64,000 nucleotides of DNA, taken from positions 1,320,421-1,384,420 of the forward strand of contig CAWDLR010000002.1 of NCBI GenBank assembly GCA_963803125.1, in the 5' to 3' direction. This document shows positions 26,604-39,256 of this stretch, in pieces. The DNA is from G963675935 sp963803125. GTDB lineage: Bacteria; Planctomycetota; Planctomycetia; Pirellulales; Thermoguttaceae. The notes below the pieces were generated by a model, which did not search any database, had not been told where the DNA came from, and saw only the letters and a list, made by a program, of their open reading frames with translations. Each line of letters starts with the position of its first letter. Position 1 is the stretch's first letter. The translations under genes and the position numbers were made by a program.

Positions 26604-27445
26604 TCACCGTCGCCGCAAGGCGGCAAGCGACGTTGCCGCCAGGTAGGCGGCGCCGGCGACGAGAATGATCACCGGGCCGCTGGGCACGTCGAGCGGGTAG
26701 CTGACGGCGATGCCGGCGGTGACCACGGCCATGCAGCAGAGCACGGCGGCGGCCATCATCTGCCAGAGTTGCCGGGCGAAGTGGCCCGCGATCGCGGCCG
26801 GCAGGGTCAGCAGCGCAATCACCAGCACGATGCCCACCACCCGGATCAGCAACACGACAGTAACGGCCGTCAGGCACAACAACATCATGTAGAGCAGCTT
26901 CGTCCGCGCCCGCGCAACTCGGCGAACTCCTCGTCGAAGCAGAGCGCCAGCAGCTTCGGATAGAAGCCCAGCCCGAGGGCGACAACCACGGCGTCCAACA
27001 CCAGCACCGTCCAGACATCGCGCCAGCCGACAAGGAAGATGTCGCCGAAGAGAAAACCCATCGCCGCATTGTAGCTCTTGGCCTTGTATAAGAAGACCAA
27101 GCCGATCGCCATGCCGAGGGCCCAGACGGCGCTGATTACGGTGTCCTCGCGTTGCCGGGCGTAGAGGCTCACCAGGCCGATGACGATCGCCGAGAGCAGC
27201 GCGGCGGCCAACGCGCCCTCCATCGGGGTGCACCACTGGCAGCCGCAGGCGACGTTCAGGTATAGCGCCGCCCCGATCCCGCCCAGCACGCAGTGCGAAA
27301 TCGCCGCGGCGATGTAGGTGATCCGCCGCGTGACCACGTACGAGCCGACGATGCCGAACGATACGCTCGCCAGCACGCCGGCCAACAGCGCATAACGCAG
27401 GAACAGGCCGTCGGGGCTTCGCAGGGCGTCGAAGAACTCAATCAT
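26604..27445 (-). CDS. znuB: Metal ABC transporter permease, ZnuB-like (one-base frameshift)
   Basis: The membrane channel of a zinc/manganese importer, about 280 residues with eight or nine helices if one base is restored. The N-terminal part contains FGIVGSYVVTRRITYIAAAISH and LGMAIGLVFL; the C-terminal part contains RVVGIVLVIALLTLPAAIAG, the ABC-3 family signature. The frame breaks near 26923: coding strand GCGGGCGCGG would be joined by one extra base (CGCGGCGCGCGG), linking FAELRG to ARTKLLYMMLL. Restoring it makes the length divisible by three. It overlaps znuC by 8 bases. Zinc versus manganese cannot be settled from sequence. Confidence 0.8.
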
Positions 27446-28247
27446 GGACGTGGCCCGAGGGGAAGAACTCGTTGTGGCGGACCATGCGGACGTCGCCGCC
27501 GTAGATGTCGCGAATGGCCTCGCCGGTCATCGCGCTGGTGGGATGCACGACGACGCGGCGATTCACGCAGACCACGCGCTCGACAAGCTGCGAGACGAAG
27601 CCCAGATCGTGCGAGACCATCAGAATCGTCATGCGGCGATTCAACTCGCCCAGCAAAGCCAGCAGCCGCGTCTCGACGAGCGAATCGACGTTCGAGGTCG
27701 GTTCGTCCAAGAGCAGCAGATCGGGATTGCAGCACAAGGCGCGGGCGATCAACACCCGTTGCCGCTGTCCGCCGGAGAGCGAGGCAAAGGAGCGATGAGC
27801 GAAATCAAGCATGTCAACTTGTGCGAGCGCGTCGAGGGCCGCGCGGCGATCGGCGCGGGAATGCCAGCCGGTCAGGTTCGCCAGGAAGCGCTGCCAAGCC
27901 GGGGTTTGCGGAACCGCAAGCGGTTCTTCGCCTCGATGTCCGAGGCGGCCCATCAGGACGATGTCCATTGCCGTGACGGGAAACTGGGGGTCGTGATCGA
28001 CGTGCTGCGGCATGTAGCCGATGCGCAGCCGGGCGCGGCGGGGCGGTTGACCGAAGACGCGAATCTCGCCCCGCTCGGGCGACAGCAGGCCGAGAATCAG
28101 TTTGATCAGCGTCGTCTTGCCGCCGCCGTTGGGACCTACCACGCAGACCGCCTGGCGATCGGCGATCGAAAGCGTCACGTCCTCCAGGACCGGCTCGCCG
28201 CCGTAGGAGAAGGTCACGTCGCGCAAAGAAATCACCGGTTCGCTCAC
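27438..28247 (-). CDS. znuC: Metal ABC transporter ATPase, ZnuC-like
   Basis: A 269-residue ATPase. Walker A VVGPNGGGKTTLIKLI, Q-loop YMPQHVDHD, signature SLSGGQRQRVLIARAL, Walker B DLLLLDEPTSNVD and the switch His in MVSHDLGF are complete. It powers the permease in 26604-27445 and overlaps both neighbours by a few bases, so the three genes form one operon (substrate protein, ATPase, permease). Confidence 0.92.
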   Translation of the reverse strand: MSEPVISLRDVTFSYGGEPVLEDVTLSIADRQAVCVVGPNGGGKTTLIKLILGLLSPERGEIRVFGQPPRRARLRIGYMPQHVDHDPQFPVTAMDIVLMGRLGHRGEEPLAVPQTPAWQRFLANLTGWHSRADRRAALDALAQVDMLDFAHRSFASLSGGQRQRVLIARALCCNPDLLLLDEPTSNVDSLVETRLLALLGELNRRMTILMVSHDLGFVSQLVERVVCVNRRVVVHPTSAMTGEAIRDIYGGDVRMVRHNEFFPSGHVHD

Positions 28248-29254
28248 GGCGGACTCCCGCTTCCAGTCTTTGTCTGTTTTGTCGGTGGCGGCGAACTCTC
28301 GCGCATGGCCGTTTCGATTTTCATGGCGATGTCTTCGATGTCGGCAATCACGTTCTCGCCCAGTCCGTTGAGCGGCACGACCTGGCCGCCCAGCGCGTCG
28401 GCGACCGCCCGGGCGCTTTCCGGATCGAACTCGGGCTGCACAAAGACGGTCTTCACACCCTGCCTTTTCGCATCCTCGATCAGTGCGAACTGGTGTTTGC
28501 CCGTCGGCATCTGGCCGCCGAGTTGAATTGCGGCTTCTTTCAGGCCGTAGGCGTCGGCGAAATAGGCAAAACCCGGGTGAAAGACGTAGAAAGAGCGGCC
28601 GCGATAGGGCGCGAGTCTCCGGGCAACTTGTTGCTGGAGGAGGTCGAGACGGCGATCGAGCGACGACAAGTTGCGGCGATAGTCCTTTGCGTGCGACGGA
28701 TCGGCTCGGCAGAGCCCTGCGGCGATGTTGGCGGCCATCGTCTTCAGCAGTGGCGGCGAGAGCCAGACGTGCGGATCCCGCTCCGCGGCGTCATTTGCCG
28801 CGTGGCCGTCGTGGCCGCTCTCTTCGCAGCACGGGCCGACCAGCGGCAGTTTCTTGATGCCTTCAGTCGTGTCGACAATCAAGAGTCGTTGATTACCCTC
28901 CTGGACCCTCTCCAGGACTGCCGCCTCGAAGGGCAGGCCGACTTGGAAGAAGACCGCGGCCCGGCCCAGCGCGACGGCCTGCTGCGGACCGGGCTCGAAG
29001 GTGTGTGGGTCCTGGCCCGGTTGAACCAACACGTCAACCTTCACGTGCTTGCCGCCGATCTGCTCGACGAGATACCGCAACGGCGGAATGCCCACGAACG
29101 CCGCCAAGCGTCGGTCGGGCGGGTCTTGCTTTGCCGCCGGACCGCAGCCGAGGGCAAGAAATGCCGCGACTGCGACTGTGCCGAGCACGACGCAGAGGAC
29201 GCGCGGAAAGCGGAGGTACCCTGCGCGGCGCGTTCGATCGACGGGCTGCGACAT
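28244..29254 (-). CDS. znuA: Zinc-type ABC substrate-binding lipoprotein, ZnuA-like
   Basis: A 336-residue periplasmic binding protein. The N-terminus has a basic stretch, a hydrophobic core and a lipobox ending in LALGC (Cys about 37). The metal His residues fit the cluster A-I pattern: DPHTFEP, then DPHVWLSP, then FHPGFAYFA and QPEFDP. A short His/Cys/Asp-rich loop (CCEESGHDGHAANDAAERD) lies where ZnuA proteins carry a His-rich metal-collecting loop. Overlaps znuC by 4 bases. A ribbon-helix-helix gene lies just upstream on the same strand. Confidence 0.92.
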   Translation of the reverse strand: MSQPVDRTRRAGYLRFPRVLCVVLGTVAVAAFLALGCGPAAKQDPPDRRLAAFVGIPPLRYLVEQIGGKHVKVDVLVQPGQDPHTFEPGPQQAVALGRAAVFFQVGLPFEAAVLERVQEGNQRLLIVDTTEGIKKLPLVGPCCEESGHDGHAANDAAERDPHVWLSPPLLKTMAANIAAGLCRADPSHAKDYRRNLSSLDRRLDLLQQQVARRLAPYRGRSFYVFHPGFAYFADAYGLKEAAIQLGGQMPTGKHQFALIEDAKRQGVKTVFVQPEFDPESARAVADALGGQVVPLNGLGENVIADIEDIAMKIETAMRESSPPPTKQTKTGSGSPP

Positions 29255-29257
29255 CCG

Positions 29258-29542
29258 TCACCCTCCTTTGCGTCCCGCGATATCAGCCTCGCAGACCAGG
29301 TGGACGGCGTGACAATCGTCGCACTCGGCCAGGGCGTGATGTTCGGCGAACTCGACCCAGTGCCTGCGCTGGTCGGGCGACATGATTCCGCTCCCCTTGC
29401 ACAGCGGGCAGACACTGTCGAGAGCCGAGAGGATTGCCGCGCGAATGAACTCCGATCGATTGGCCATCCCGTTCATCGCCGCCAGAAGGGGTTCGTCAAC
29501 TTTGAAGGTGACGATCTCCTGTTTCTTTTTCCGCGCACTCAT
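29258..29542 (-). CDS. Ribbon-helix-helix regulator with Cys/His C-terminal domain
   Basis: A 94-residue protein. Residues 8-44 (EIVTFKVDEPLLAAMNGMAN then RSEFIRAAILSAL) form a CopG/NikR-like ribbon-helix-helix DNA-binding domain. The C-terminal half holds C45-x2-C48, H68, H69, C74-x2-C77-H78, H81 and C84, a likely metal-sensing site. It is the first gene of the metal importer operon (3 bases before znuA), so I infer that it represses this operon in response to zinc or a related ion, in place of Zur. No NikR-type ACT domain is present. A tandem 9-base repeat just upstream is a candidate operator. Confidence 0.8.
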   Translation of the reverse strand: MSARKKKQEIVTFKVDEPLLAAMNGMANRSEFIRAAILSALDSVCPLCKGSGIMSPDQRRHWVEFAEHHALAECDDCHAVHLVCEADIAGRKGG

Positions 29543-29563
29543 GGTCTCGGTTCTCGCGATGAT

Positions 29564-29582
29564 TATTACCTCGTATTACCTC
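29564..29582. promoter_or_regulatory. Candidate operator: tandem TATTACCTC repeats
   Basis: TATTACCTC occurs twice with a 10-base period (29564-29572 and 29574-29582), 22 bases upstream of the ribbon-helix-helix start codon. Ribbon-helix-helix dimers commonly bind such direct repeats one helical turn apart. The link to the regulator is inference. Confidence 0.45.
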
Positions 29583-29731
29583 TATCGTAGGGTGAGGCGG
29601 CCGATTCGTCTACCCCCCGGCGAAAAAATCGGCTACGTTCTCGTTTTCTGAGAGGGGAGCGCGCTTGCGATCCTGCCCGCGCTGCCCTCACCCCCGGCCC
29701 CTCTCCCAAAGGGAGAAGGGAGGCTGAGACC

Positions 29732-30508
29732 ATGACTACTGCCCAGATCATTATTCCCGCCCGGCTTGCCTCGACGCGGTTGCCGCGGAAGCTGCTGCTG
29801 CGCGAGACGGGTAAATCGCTGATCCAGCACACTTACGAAGCGGCCCGGCGTTCGGCCCGGGCGGCCGGCGTCTGCGTGGCGACCGATCATGCGGAGATCT
29901 TCGATGAGGTCCGTTCTTTCGGCGGCCGGGTGGAGATGACGAGCCCGACCGCCCCGAGCGGCACCGATCGGGTGGCGGAGGTGGCGCGGCGGATCAGCGG
30001 CGTCAACATCATCGTCAACGTGCAAGGCGACGAGCCGGAGATTGCCGGCACGTCAATAGATCTGGCGATCGAGCTGCTGGAATCGCATCCCACGGCCGTG
30101 ATGAGCACGCTGGCCACGCCGATCCGCGACCGCCGGCAACTGGAAGACCCGGCGTGCGTGAAGGTCGTCTTTGACGCCGCCGGCCGGGCGATGTACTTCA
30201 GCCGCAGCGTGATCCCCCATCCGCGGCGATGGGACGATGCCCTTTTGTCGTCCGACCCGCCCACGTTCTATCAACACGTCGGTCTCTATGCCTATCGCCG
30301 CGATTTCCTGCTCGACCTGGCGTCGATGCCGCCGTGCCGGCTGGAACAACTGGAGGGACTCGAACAGCTTCGCGTTCTCGACTGCGGCCGTCCGATCCTG
30401 GTCGGCGTGGTCAACGAAGCGACCTTCGGCATCGACACGCCGGACGACTACCGGGCGTTTGTGGAGAAGCAGCGGCGATCGGGGCGTTCAAATCCCCGCG
30501 CGAGTTGA
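29732..30508 (+). CDS. kdsB: 3-deoxy-manno-octulosonate cytidylyltransferase
   Basis: A 258-residue cytoplasmic enzyme that activates Kdo with CTP to CMP-Kdo for lipid A-core synthesis. The nucleotide-binding start IIPARLASTRLPRKLL, the NVQGDEPEI motif (Asp/Glu for Mg), YFSRSVIPHPRR, YQHVGLYAYRRDFL and LEQLEGLEQLRVL are the classic KdsB blocks, and the length is normal. It supports a Gram-negative outer membrane with Kdo. ATG at 29732; no operon partner. Confidence 0.95.
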   Translation: MTTAQIIIPARLASTRLPRKLLLRETGKSLIQHTYEAARRSARAAGVCVATDHAEIFDEVRSFGGRVEMTSPTAPSGTDRVAEVARRISGVNIIVNVQGDEPEIAGTSIDLAIELLESHPTAVMSTLATPIRDRRQLEDPACVKVVFDAAGRAMYFSRSVIPHPRRWDDALLSSDPPTFYQHVGLYAYRRDFLLDLASMPPCRLEQLEGLEQLRVLDCGRPILVGVVNEATFGIDTPDDYRAFVEKQRRSGRSNPRAS

Positions 30509-30542
30509 CGCGGATTACTCAGAGGCCGGAGAAAACGCCAAC

Positions 30543-31342
30543 TTAGCGTCGTCGGGCGAAACCGACAAACGCGAGGCCGGCCGTCAGCAGCAGGGCCAAG
30601 GTGCCGGGCTCGGGCACCGGCGGGAGCTTAGGCGCATCCGGCGTGTTGGGGACTCCCGGACTGCTGTTCAGCAACATGCGTTTCGAGATTACGTTCGTCG
30701 GATACGCGTATTGGCCGAAGTCGTAGGCGACGCCGGTATAACCATCCTCCAACTGGACGTCGGCAATGCTCTCGCCCACGGCGACGCCGCGTCCCGTATA
30801 AACGTACGCCCCATTCGCGTCGGTGAGGATTCCCTCGGCAGTCACGCCGGGCGACACGGTCGGCGTCGTCAGGGTGATCGTATAGTCGTCGGCAGGCAAG
30901 CTCTTGAAGGTGTATGCGCCGTTTGCATCGGTTACGGCAATCAATACGGTATCGTTCGATGCGTCGCTCAACGAAACGACCATGTCGCAGATCGCCCAGT
31001 CGCCGCTGTCGCGGACACCGTTGAAGTTTGCATCGTAATAGACCACGCCCGACAGGGAGCCAATCGCCCCTGAAGTACTCAGCGCCGACACCACCGAGCT
31101 TTCCCCAACAGTGTCGTCGGACGACCAGGAACTCAAGAGGGTGGAGCTCAGCGAAGAGACGGGAGAGGAGGAGGGAGTCGGGGCGAGCAGCGTCCGCGAG
31201 AACCCGTTCCACTGCCACGAGTCGTAGCCGACAATTCCCGCATTGGCCAGTGTGGCCGACAGCAGAAATATCGCCACACACCACAAGACCGGGCGCGCGC
31301 CAGCACGCGCGCCGCCACCGGCGGTTTCTGAAGGAGTGCCAT
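30543..31342 (-). CDS. PEP-CTERM sorted protein with SdrD B-like repeat (probable frameshift near start)
   Basis: About 266 residues. The C-terminus VPEPGTLALLLTAGLAFVGF plus ARRR is a PEP-CTERM exosortase signal. The middle, SLSGVVYYDANFNGVRDSGD then ITLTTPTVSPGVTAEGIL, is a calcium-binding SdrD B-like (CNA-B) domain. The signal peptide core is VLWCVAIFLLSATLANA. The best start is the ATG at 31342 with an AGGAACAG site, but it is one frame off from the body; a single base missing in the GCGCGC-rich stretch near 31297 would join MALLQKPPVAARVLA to RPVLW. Without that repair the frame opens only at a TTG at 31403. Confidence 0.7.
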
Positions 31343-31656
31343 ATTCTCTGTTCCTGTTGAAGAGTCGGCAGGAGAAACCTCCCCTGCCTCTTGCCTTCTT
31401 CAACCCTCATCCTAGTTGAACCCCGCAGATTCAGCAAGAGAAATTTACCCGGCGATGTTGCGATTCTGCACCGTCGATGCAAGTTGTTGATAACTTAAGA
31501 GTTACGGCTTCGACAGTCGCCAGGGACGTGAGACATCCCAGATTGCGGCGTGGGAGTTGGGGTAATGCTTTGGCAGCCGTTTACCTTAGCTGCCGAGGCA
31601 GAAGGGAGGCAAAAGCGCGAAGACGGGTTGGCCGGCGTGAAGTACGACGCCCGGAA
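31343..31656. other. 314-base gap between two minus-strand genes
   Basis: Contains the upstream region of the PEP-CTERM gene, including AT-rich stretches near 31420-31510 that could hold its promoter. No repeat or RNA gene recognised. Confidence 0.5.
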
Positions 31657-33123
31657 CTACCAGAGCCACTCCAACCCCAACGACACGCCGTGGAAATAGG
31701 CCAAGCCGTTCGCGTTGAGTTTGTTGATTGGCTCAGTATTGAATTGCAGTTGCTCGGGGGCCAGGGCGACGCCGGGAACCCAGGTAATGTCATACATCGC
31801 ACGGCCCATCAGATTGGGCCGGAATTTGTAGGTGGCTTGAATGCCGAGTTCGCCGATCAGCGCGGCATCGTGCTTGCTGGCGGCCAGGCGGCGGACAAAC
31901 GGCTCGATGGTCGGGTCGGAGGAGACCGAGGCGATGTTGCTGACCTGATCGGCGAAATTGATGTAGGGGCCGATTTTCGAGCACAAGCCCCAGGTCCAGC
32001 GGCACTGGCGCCAGGTCATCTCAGCCCCCACTTGGAACCCCAAGAGGTTGTTGTGGGTCACGATGCCGTAATCGCCGGTGTCCTCGCGCGTGTCGATCAA
32101 TACGCCGGTGGTCGGGTCGTAGGTGTCGATGCGGCTCTCGCTATGGAAGCGAAAACTCTCGTTGATTTGCATGAAGCGCAGGCCGTAGAGGTACGACGTG
32201 TAGAGTCCCGGCTGACATTCGCGCCGCCACTTGCCGTTGGGGTTAAGCACGAGGCGATCGTCGCGACTGCGCGGGCAGATGCGGCCGTTGAGCTCGAAGT
32301 TGTTGGTCGATGAGATGTAGCAAGTCGTTTGCTGGTCGGCCTTGTCGAAACCGGGGACGTAGGTGCCGTTCAGTACGGGGACGTCCGTGACGGTCGAGGT
32401 ATTCAGAACCTCGGTCACCGCATATCCGCTGTAGAGATCGCCCTGTTCGCTGGTTTTCTGGCCGGCCGCGTTGAGGATCGAGATCCGCTGGCCGTTGGCG
32501 CTGGCCTCATCGCGCCAGTTGTTCAAGCCCCAGAAGGTGAATTCGATGAAATGGTCGCGGTTGAGAGTGTCGCGGGCGAAGTAATGGCCGAAGGTCATGC
32601 CCCAGATCGCGGAGACGTTGGGCGAGGCCGTGCGCGAATTGAGCACCTCATCGCCAATCGTATTGGTTTGTCCGGTGGGAAACTGAAATCCAATCCCAAC
32701 GTCGCGCGGCCGGCTGCGGCCGTAGATCTTCACGTCCTCTTCCAGATACCAGTCGGGCGGGGCACAACAGCCGCCGCCGCATATCGCACAGCAAGGCGGC
32801 GTTGCGGCGTTATCCCACAGCCCGTTGTCGATCAGCATGCTGGTGTCAGGCGGAGAGTTGGGCATAGGCCCCGGCATCGGCGTGCCCGGCCCCGGCGGCT
32901 GGCCTACCATCCCGGCCGCTTGCGGCCCGACGGCGCCGGGCGGTTGAGCGGCCGGATAAACCGGACCGGCGACGGGCATCGGCTGTTGGGCGGCCGGATA
33001 AACCGGACCGGCGGCAGGCATCGGCTGTTGAGCGGCGGCGTTGTCAACGGACAGGGTGATCCCGCCTATGGCCACCAGGACGAACGTCAATGCTGTTTTC
33101 ACTAGAGTATCCTCCATGTCCAA
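31657..33123 (-). CDS. BBP7-family outer-membrane beta-barrel protein
   Basis: 488 residues. A signal peptide (about 8-35, ending NAAAQ) is followed by a Pro/Ala/Gly repeat region (QPMPAAGPVYPAAQ repeated three times). A Cys-rich patch PPCCAICGGGCCAPP comes next. Residues about 135-488 are alternating strands with typical BBP7/Lpg1974-like turns, and the protein ends in an aromatic residue (LEWLW), as outer-membrane barrels often do. BBP7 proteins are planctomycete-specific barrels of unknown cargo. Start taken at 33123; an ATG-like start a few residues further in is possible. Confidence 0.85.
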   Translation of the reverse strand: MDMEDTLVKTALTFVLVAIGGITLSVDNAAAQQPMPAAGPVYPAAQQPMPVAGPVYPAAQPPGAVGPQAAGMVGQPPGPGTPMPGPMPNSPPDTSMLIDNGLWDNAATPPCCAICGGGCCAPPDWYLEEDVKIYGRSRPRDVGIGFQFPTGQTNTIGDEVLNSRTASPNVSAIWGMTFGHYFARDTLNRDHFIEFTFWGLNNWRDEASANGQRISILNAAGQKTSEQGDLYSGYAVTEVLNTSTVTDVPVLNGTYVPGFDKADQQTTCYISSTNNFELNGRICPRSRDDRLVLNPNGKWRRECQPGLYTSYLYGLRFMQINESFRFHSESRIDTYDPTTGVLIDTREDTGDYGIVTHNNLLGFQVGAEMTWRQCRWTWGLCSKIGPYINFADQVSNIASVSSDPTIEPFVRRLAASKHDAALIGELGIQATYKFRPNLMGRAMYDITWVPGVALAPEQLQFNTEPINKLNANGLAYFHGVSLGLEWLW

Positions 33124-33569
33124 TCACCCGCGGCTGGCACGGATGCGCAACAGCGGCGGCTGACTGCAAAAAGACACACCAGGAAAATCGGCAGAGAGCG
33201 GCCCGCAGAATAGGAATAACCGGCAAAATCTAAGGATTACTCGCAAATCACGTGATAGTTAAACACCACTATGCCATCTCAGATTACCCAATATTCGCAT
33301 ATTATCTCCGTAGAGATGGGAACTCCCAAGAACGTGTTTAGTCCGCACCATTCGCCTGGGTGTGCCACTGCTTGCAAGCAAGCAGTGGCACACCGTCGGT
33401 CTCTTCCGGGGCACGTAAATTACCCGGGTTAGGGAGCGCGGGAATCGTTGGGAAGGCAGTCTGCGAGCAGCTTTCAGCAGCCAGCCATGTGCCATCATCG
33501 GCGTCGGCCGCGGATTCCGTCGCAACAAGATCGCAAGGCAGTCAGACCATCGAGAAAGTTGCAAGCTAA
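33124..33569. repeat. 446-base gap with GTGCCACTGCTTGC palindrome
   Basis: Positions 33360-33393 are a near-perfect palindrome with arms GTGTGCCACTGCTTGC and GCAAGCAGTGGCACAC. The upstream part (33124-33300) is AT-richer and probably holds the promoter of the barrel gene. No RNA gene recognised. Confidence 0.65.
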
Positions 33570-36608
<3,039 letters not shown>

Positions 36609-37283
36609 GCTGTGCGCACTCCTCGCTTCGGCGGCATACGGCACCACAGTACCAGAATCCTAGCCCGCAGCATAACCGCAATCCGCACGGATTCTTCTGG
36701 CGAAAAATCCGCAGCATTCTGCCCAAAGTTCCCCATACCCACGGTGGGTGGGGAGTTATCGCGGCACACTTTTCCAAGGCGGCGCCGCCGCGTTGTGCTA
36801 CGGTCTCCTCTCGGCCGCGTTCACTTCCGTGTCAGACCGAACGCCTTCTACCGGGCCAATCAGTCTTCGCGATGTGGGGGTGGCAGTTGTACCGTCACCC
36901 CCGAATCCCCGGGATTCCGCAAAGGATGGCTGTGCAACTGCCACCCCAACGAACGGCTCTGCTTACGGTCCTGATCCTCGTCAGACGCGCAAACGGGACG
37001 CATTCTTCCTACTGCGCAGGGTTGATGGAAGTAACGGCAACAGCCCGCCCCACGGTAATAAGTTGCGTGATTTGTTGCGGATTCGGCCACACGACGTTTA
37101 GCCGGCGGGCTTGCCCGCCGCGCCGATGCGGAGCCTCGCGGCGAGTCTCGCGGCGGGCAAGCCCGCCGGCTAAACGACAACTCTCTTAATCCTGCGCAGT
37201 AGAATTCTGCCCCGCGATTGACAGCGATTCGCAACTCCTTTAAGATGTGGGGTTTCTATCGATTGCCCAGCAGGAATTGAATC
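36609..37283. repeat. 675-base gap with two palindromic repeats
   Basis: Holds a paired GGGGTGGCAGT palindrome (36875-36949) of the same family as those inside the PP2C and DUF4129 genes, and a long palindrome at 37099-37175 (TTAGCCGGCGGGCTTGCCCG / CGGGCAAGCCCGCCGGCTAA). The promoters of the histidine kinase and of the rpmF-fab operon must lie here. No gene seen. Confidence 0.75.
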
Positions 37284-37463
37284 ATGGCCGTTCCGAAACG
37301 CCGACAGAGCAACGCCCGCACCGGCAGCCGCCGTGCGCACGACGCCAAGAAGCCGAAACAGCTCTCGTACTGCGAACAGTGCAGCACCGCCCTGCCGACC
37401 CATACGGTTTGCCCCAACTGTGGTCACTATATGGGCCGTAAAGTCGTCGAGACCGAATCTTGA
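37284..37463 (+). CDS. rpmF: 50S ribosomal protein L32
   Basis: A 59-residue ribosomal protein. The start MAVPKRRQSNARTGSRRAHD and the zinc ribbon C-x2-C ... C-x2-C (YCEQC, VCPNCG) are typical, and the length is normal. It leads the fatty-acid genes, as in many bacteria, where rpmF is followed by plsX and fabH; both are missing here. Its stop overlaps the fabD start. Confidence 0.93.
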   Translation: MAVPKRRQSNARTGSRRAHDAKKPKQLSYCEQCSTALPTHTVCPNCGHYMGRKVVETES

Positions 37464-38368
37464 GCAGGATCGCGTTTCTATTTCCGGGACAAGGCGCACA
37501 GACGGTGGGCATGGGCAAGCGGCTATTCGAGTCGCTGCCGCCCGCCCGCCGCTTGTACGATCGCGCCGCCGAAGTGCTCGGCTACAACCTGGCGAAGCTC
37601 TGCTTCGAGGGGCCCGCCGACGAATTGGATTCGACCGTCTACAGCCAGCCGGCGATCTTCGTCACCAGTCTGGCGGCGCTCGAGTCGCTGCGGGCGGAAT
37701 CGCCCGACGTGGTCCTCTCTTGTGAAGCGACCGCCGGGCTGAGCCTGGGCGAGTACACGGCGATGGTCTTTGCCGACGCGATGGATTTCGAGGACGGGCT
37801 GATGCTGGTGCAGCGGCGCGGGGCGGCGATGCAAGAGGCCGCCGACGCCACGCCCAGCGGCATGGTGAGCATCCTCGGCTTGGAGCGGGTCGAGGTCGAA
37901 GCCCTCTGCGAGAAGGCCCGCGACGGCGAGATCCTCAAAATCGCCAACTACCTCTGCCCCGGAAACATCGTGATCTCCGGCACGTTGGCGGCCTGCGAGC
38001 GAGCAGCCGAAATGGCGCGGCGGCAAGGGGCGATGAAGGCCGTGCCGCTGGCCGTGGCCGGAGCGTTCCACACCGAAATCATGCGGCCGGCCGACCAGCG
38101 CTGCGCCGAAGCCCTGGCACAAGTGCCGATGCGCAAGCCGCGCATCCCCGTGGTCTCCAACGTAGACGCGGTGGCCCACGACGACCCCGAAGAAATCCGG
38201 CAAATTCTGGTCCGCCAGGTGCTTCAGCCGGTGCGCTGGGAAGACTCGATGCGGAACCTGATTCAACAGGGTTTCGACCAATTCTACGAGGTCGGCCCTG
38301 GCCGGGTGCTTCGCGGGCTGTTGCGGCGGATCGATCGCAGCGTCTCCTGCCAGAGTGTCGAGGTCTGA
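37460..38368 (+). CDS. fabD: Malonyl-CoA:ACP transacylase
   Basis: 302 residues. Loads malonyl groups onto acyl carrier protein for type II fatty-acid synthesis. FLFPGQGAQTVGMGK opens the protein, the nucleophile Ser is in GLSLGEYTA, and the catalytic His is in AGAFHTEIM. The start is TTG at 37460, overlapping the rpmF stop (TTGA), so translation is coupled. Confidence 0.93.
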   Translation: MSRIAFLFPGQGAQTVGMGKRLFESLPPARRLYDRAAEVLGYNLAKLCFEGPADELDSTVYSQPAIFVTSLAALESLRAESPDVVLSCEATAGLSLGEYTAMVFADAMDFEDGLMLVQRRGAAMQEAADATPSGMVSILGLERVEVEALCEKARDGEILKIANYLCPGNIVISGTLAACERAAEMARRQGAMKAVPLAVAGAFHTEIMRPADQRCAEALAQVPMRKPRIPVVSNVDAVAHDDPEEIRQILVRQVLQPVRWEDSMRNLIQQGFDQFYEVGPGRVLRGLLRRIDRSVSCQSVEV

Positions 38369-38497
38369 GAGGACGGGCTGGGGGCTAGGGGCTAGGGGCT
38401 GGGGATCAGGGACTAGAGAATGAGGGCTGGGCAGTTCACTGCCCAGCGGCAGAACCGCTTGCGGTTTTGCACGAACCACTGACCAGGACGAACTACC
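38369..38497. repeat. Short gap with GGGGCTAGGGGCT low-complexity tract
   Basis: About 50 bases of GGGGCTAGG-type repeats at 38374-38420 separate fabD and fabG. Related tracts are at 39258-39415, 44095-44145 and 46330-46447. Confidence 0.6.
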
Positions 38498-39256
38498 GTG
38501 GCCAACCGAATTTCGACCGATCTGAGCGGACGGACTGCCCTGGTTACCGGTGCAGCCCAGGGGTTGGGCCGCTGCATTGCACAGACGTTGGCGGCGGCCG
38601 GGGCGAAGGTGGCCTGCATCGACATCAATGCCGAAACCCTCGCCGACACCGTGGCCAGCATCCGATCCGGCGGCGGGGCCGCCGAAGCGCTGGCCTGCGA
38701 CGTGACCCAGAGCGAACGGGTCGGCGAGGTGGTCGATCAGGTGGTCGCGATGTGGGGCAAACTGGACATTCTGGTGAATAACGCCGGTGTGACCCGCGAC
38801 AATGTGATCGTGCGGATGAAGGACGAGCAGTGGGACCTGGTGCTCAATATCAACCTGCGGGGGACGTTCTTCTTTACCCGCGCCGCTGCCAGGCCGATGA
38901 TGAAGGCCCGCGGCGGGCGGATCATCAACGTCGCCAGCGTCTCGGGATTGATGGGCAACCCCGGCCAGGTGAATTACTCCGCCTCGAAGGCGGGCGTCAT
39001 CGGCCTGACCCGCACGGTCGCCCGCGAGTTGGCCAGCCGCAACATCACCGTCAATGCCGTCGCCCCGGGCTTCATCGCCACGGACATGACCGCCAAACTG
39101 GGGGAGGAGATGCTGCAAGCGATCCGAAAGGAGATCCCCTTGGGCCGATTGGGCGAGCCTCAGGACGTGGCCGACGCCGTTCTTTTTCTCGCCAGCGACG
39201 CGGCGTCGTTCATCACGGGTCATATTCTGACCATTGACGGGGGGTTGACGGTCTGA
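38498..39256 (+). CDS. fabG: 3-oxoacyl-ACP reductase
   Basis: A 252-residue NADPH-dependent short-chain dehydrogenase for the first reduction of fatty-acid elongation. The cofactor motif is VTGAAQGLGRCIA, the NNAG motif is present, the catalytic triad is Ser in ASVSG with Y-x3-K in YSASKAG, and the C-terminus has FITGHILTIDGGLTV. GTG start at 38498. Confidence 0.93.
   Translation: MANRISTDLSGRTALVTGAAQGLGRCIAQTLAAAGAKVACIDINAETLADTVASIRSGGGAAEALACDVTQSERVGEVVDQVVAMWGKLDILVNNAGVTRDNVIVRMKDEQWDLVLNINLRGTFFFTRAAARPMMKARGGRIINVASVSGLMGNPGQVNYSASKAGVIGLTRTVARELASRNITVNAVAPGFIATDMTAKLGEEMLQAIRKEIPLGRLGEPQDVADAVLFLASDAASFITGHILTIDGGLTV

Noticed and set aside
26962..27445. ZnuB permease truncated at 186 residues as a functional short form
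   Set aside because: The missing half, including the ABC-3 signature, is present in the next frame and joined by a one-base repair.
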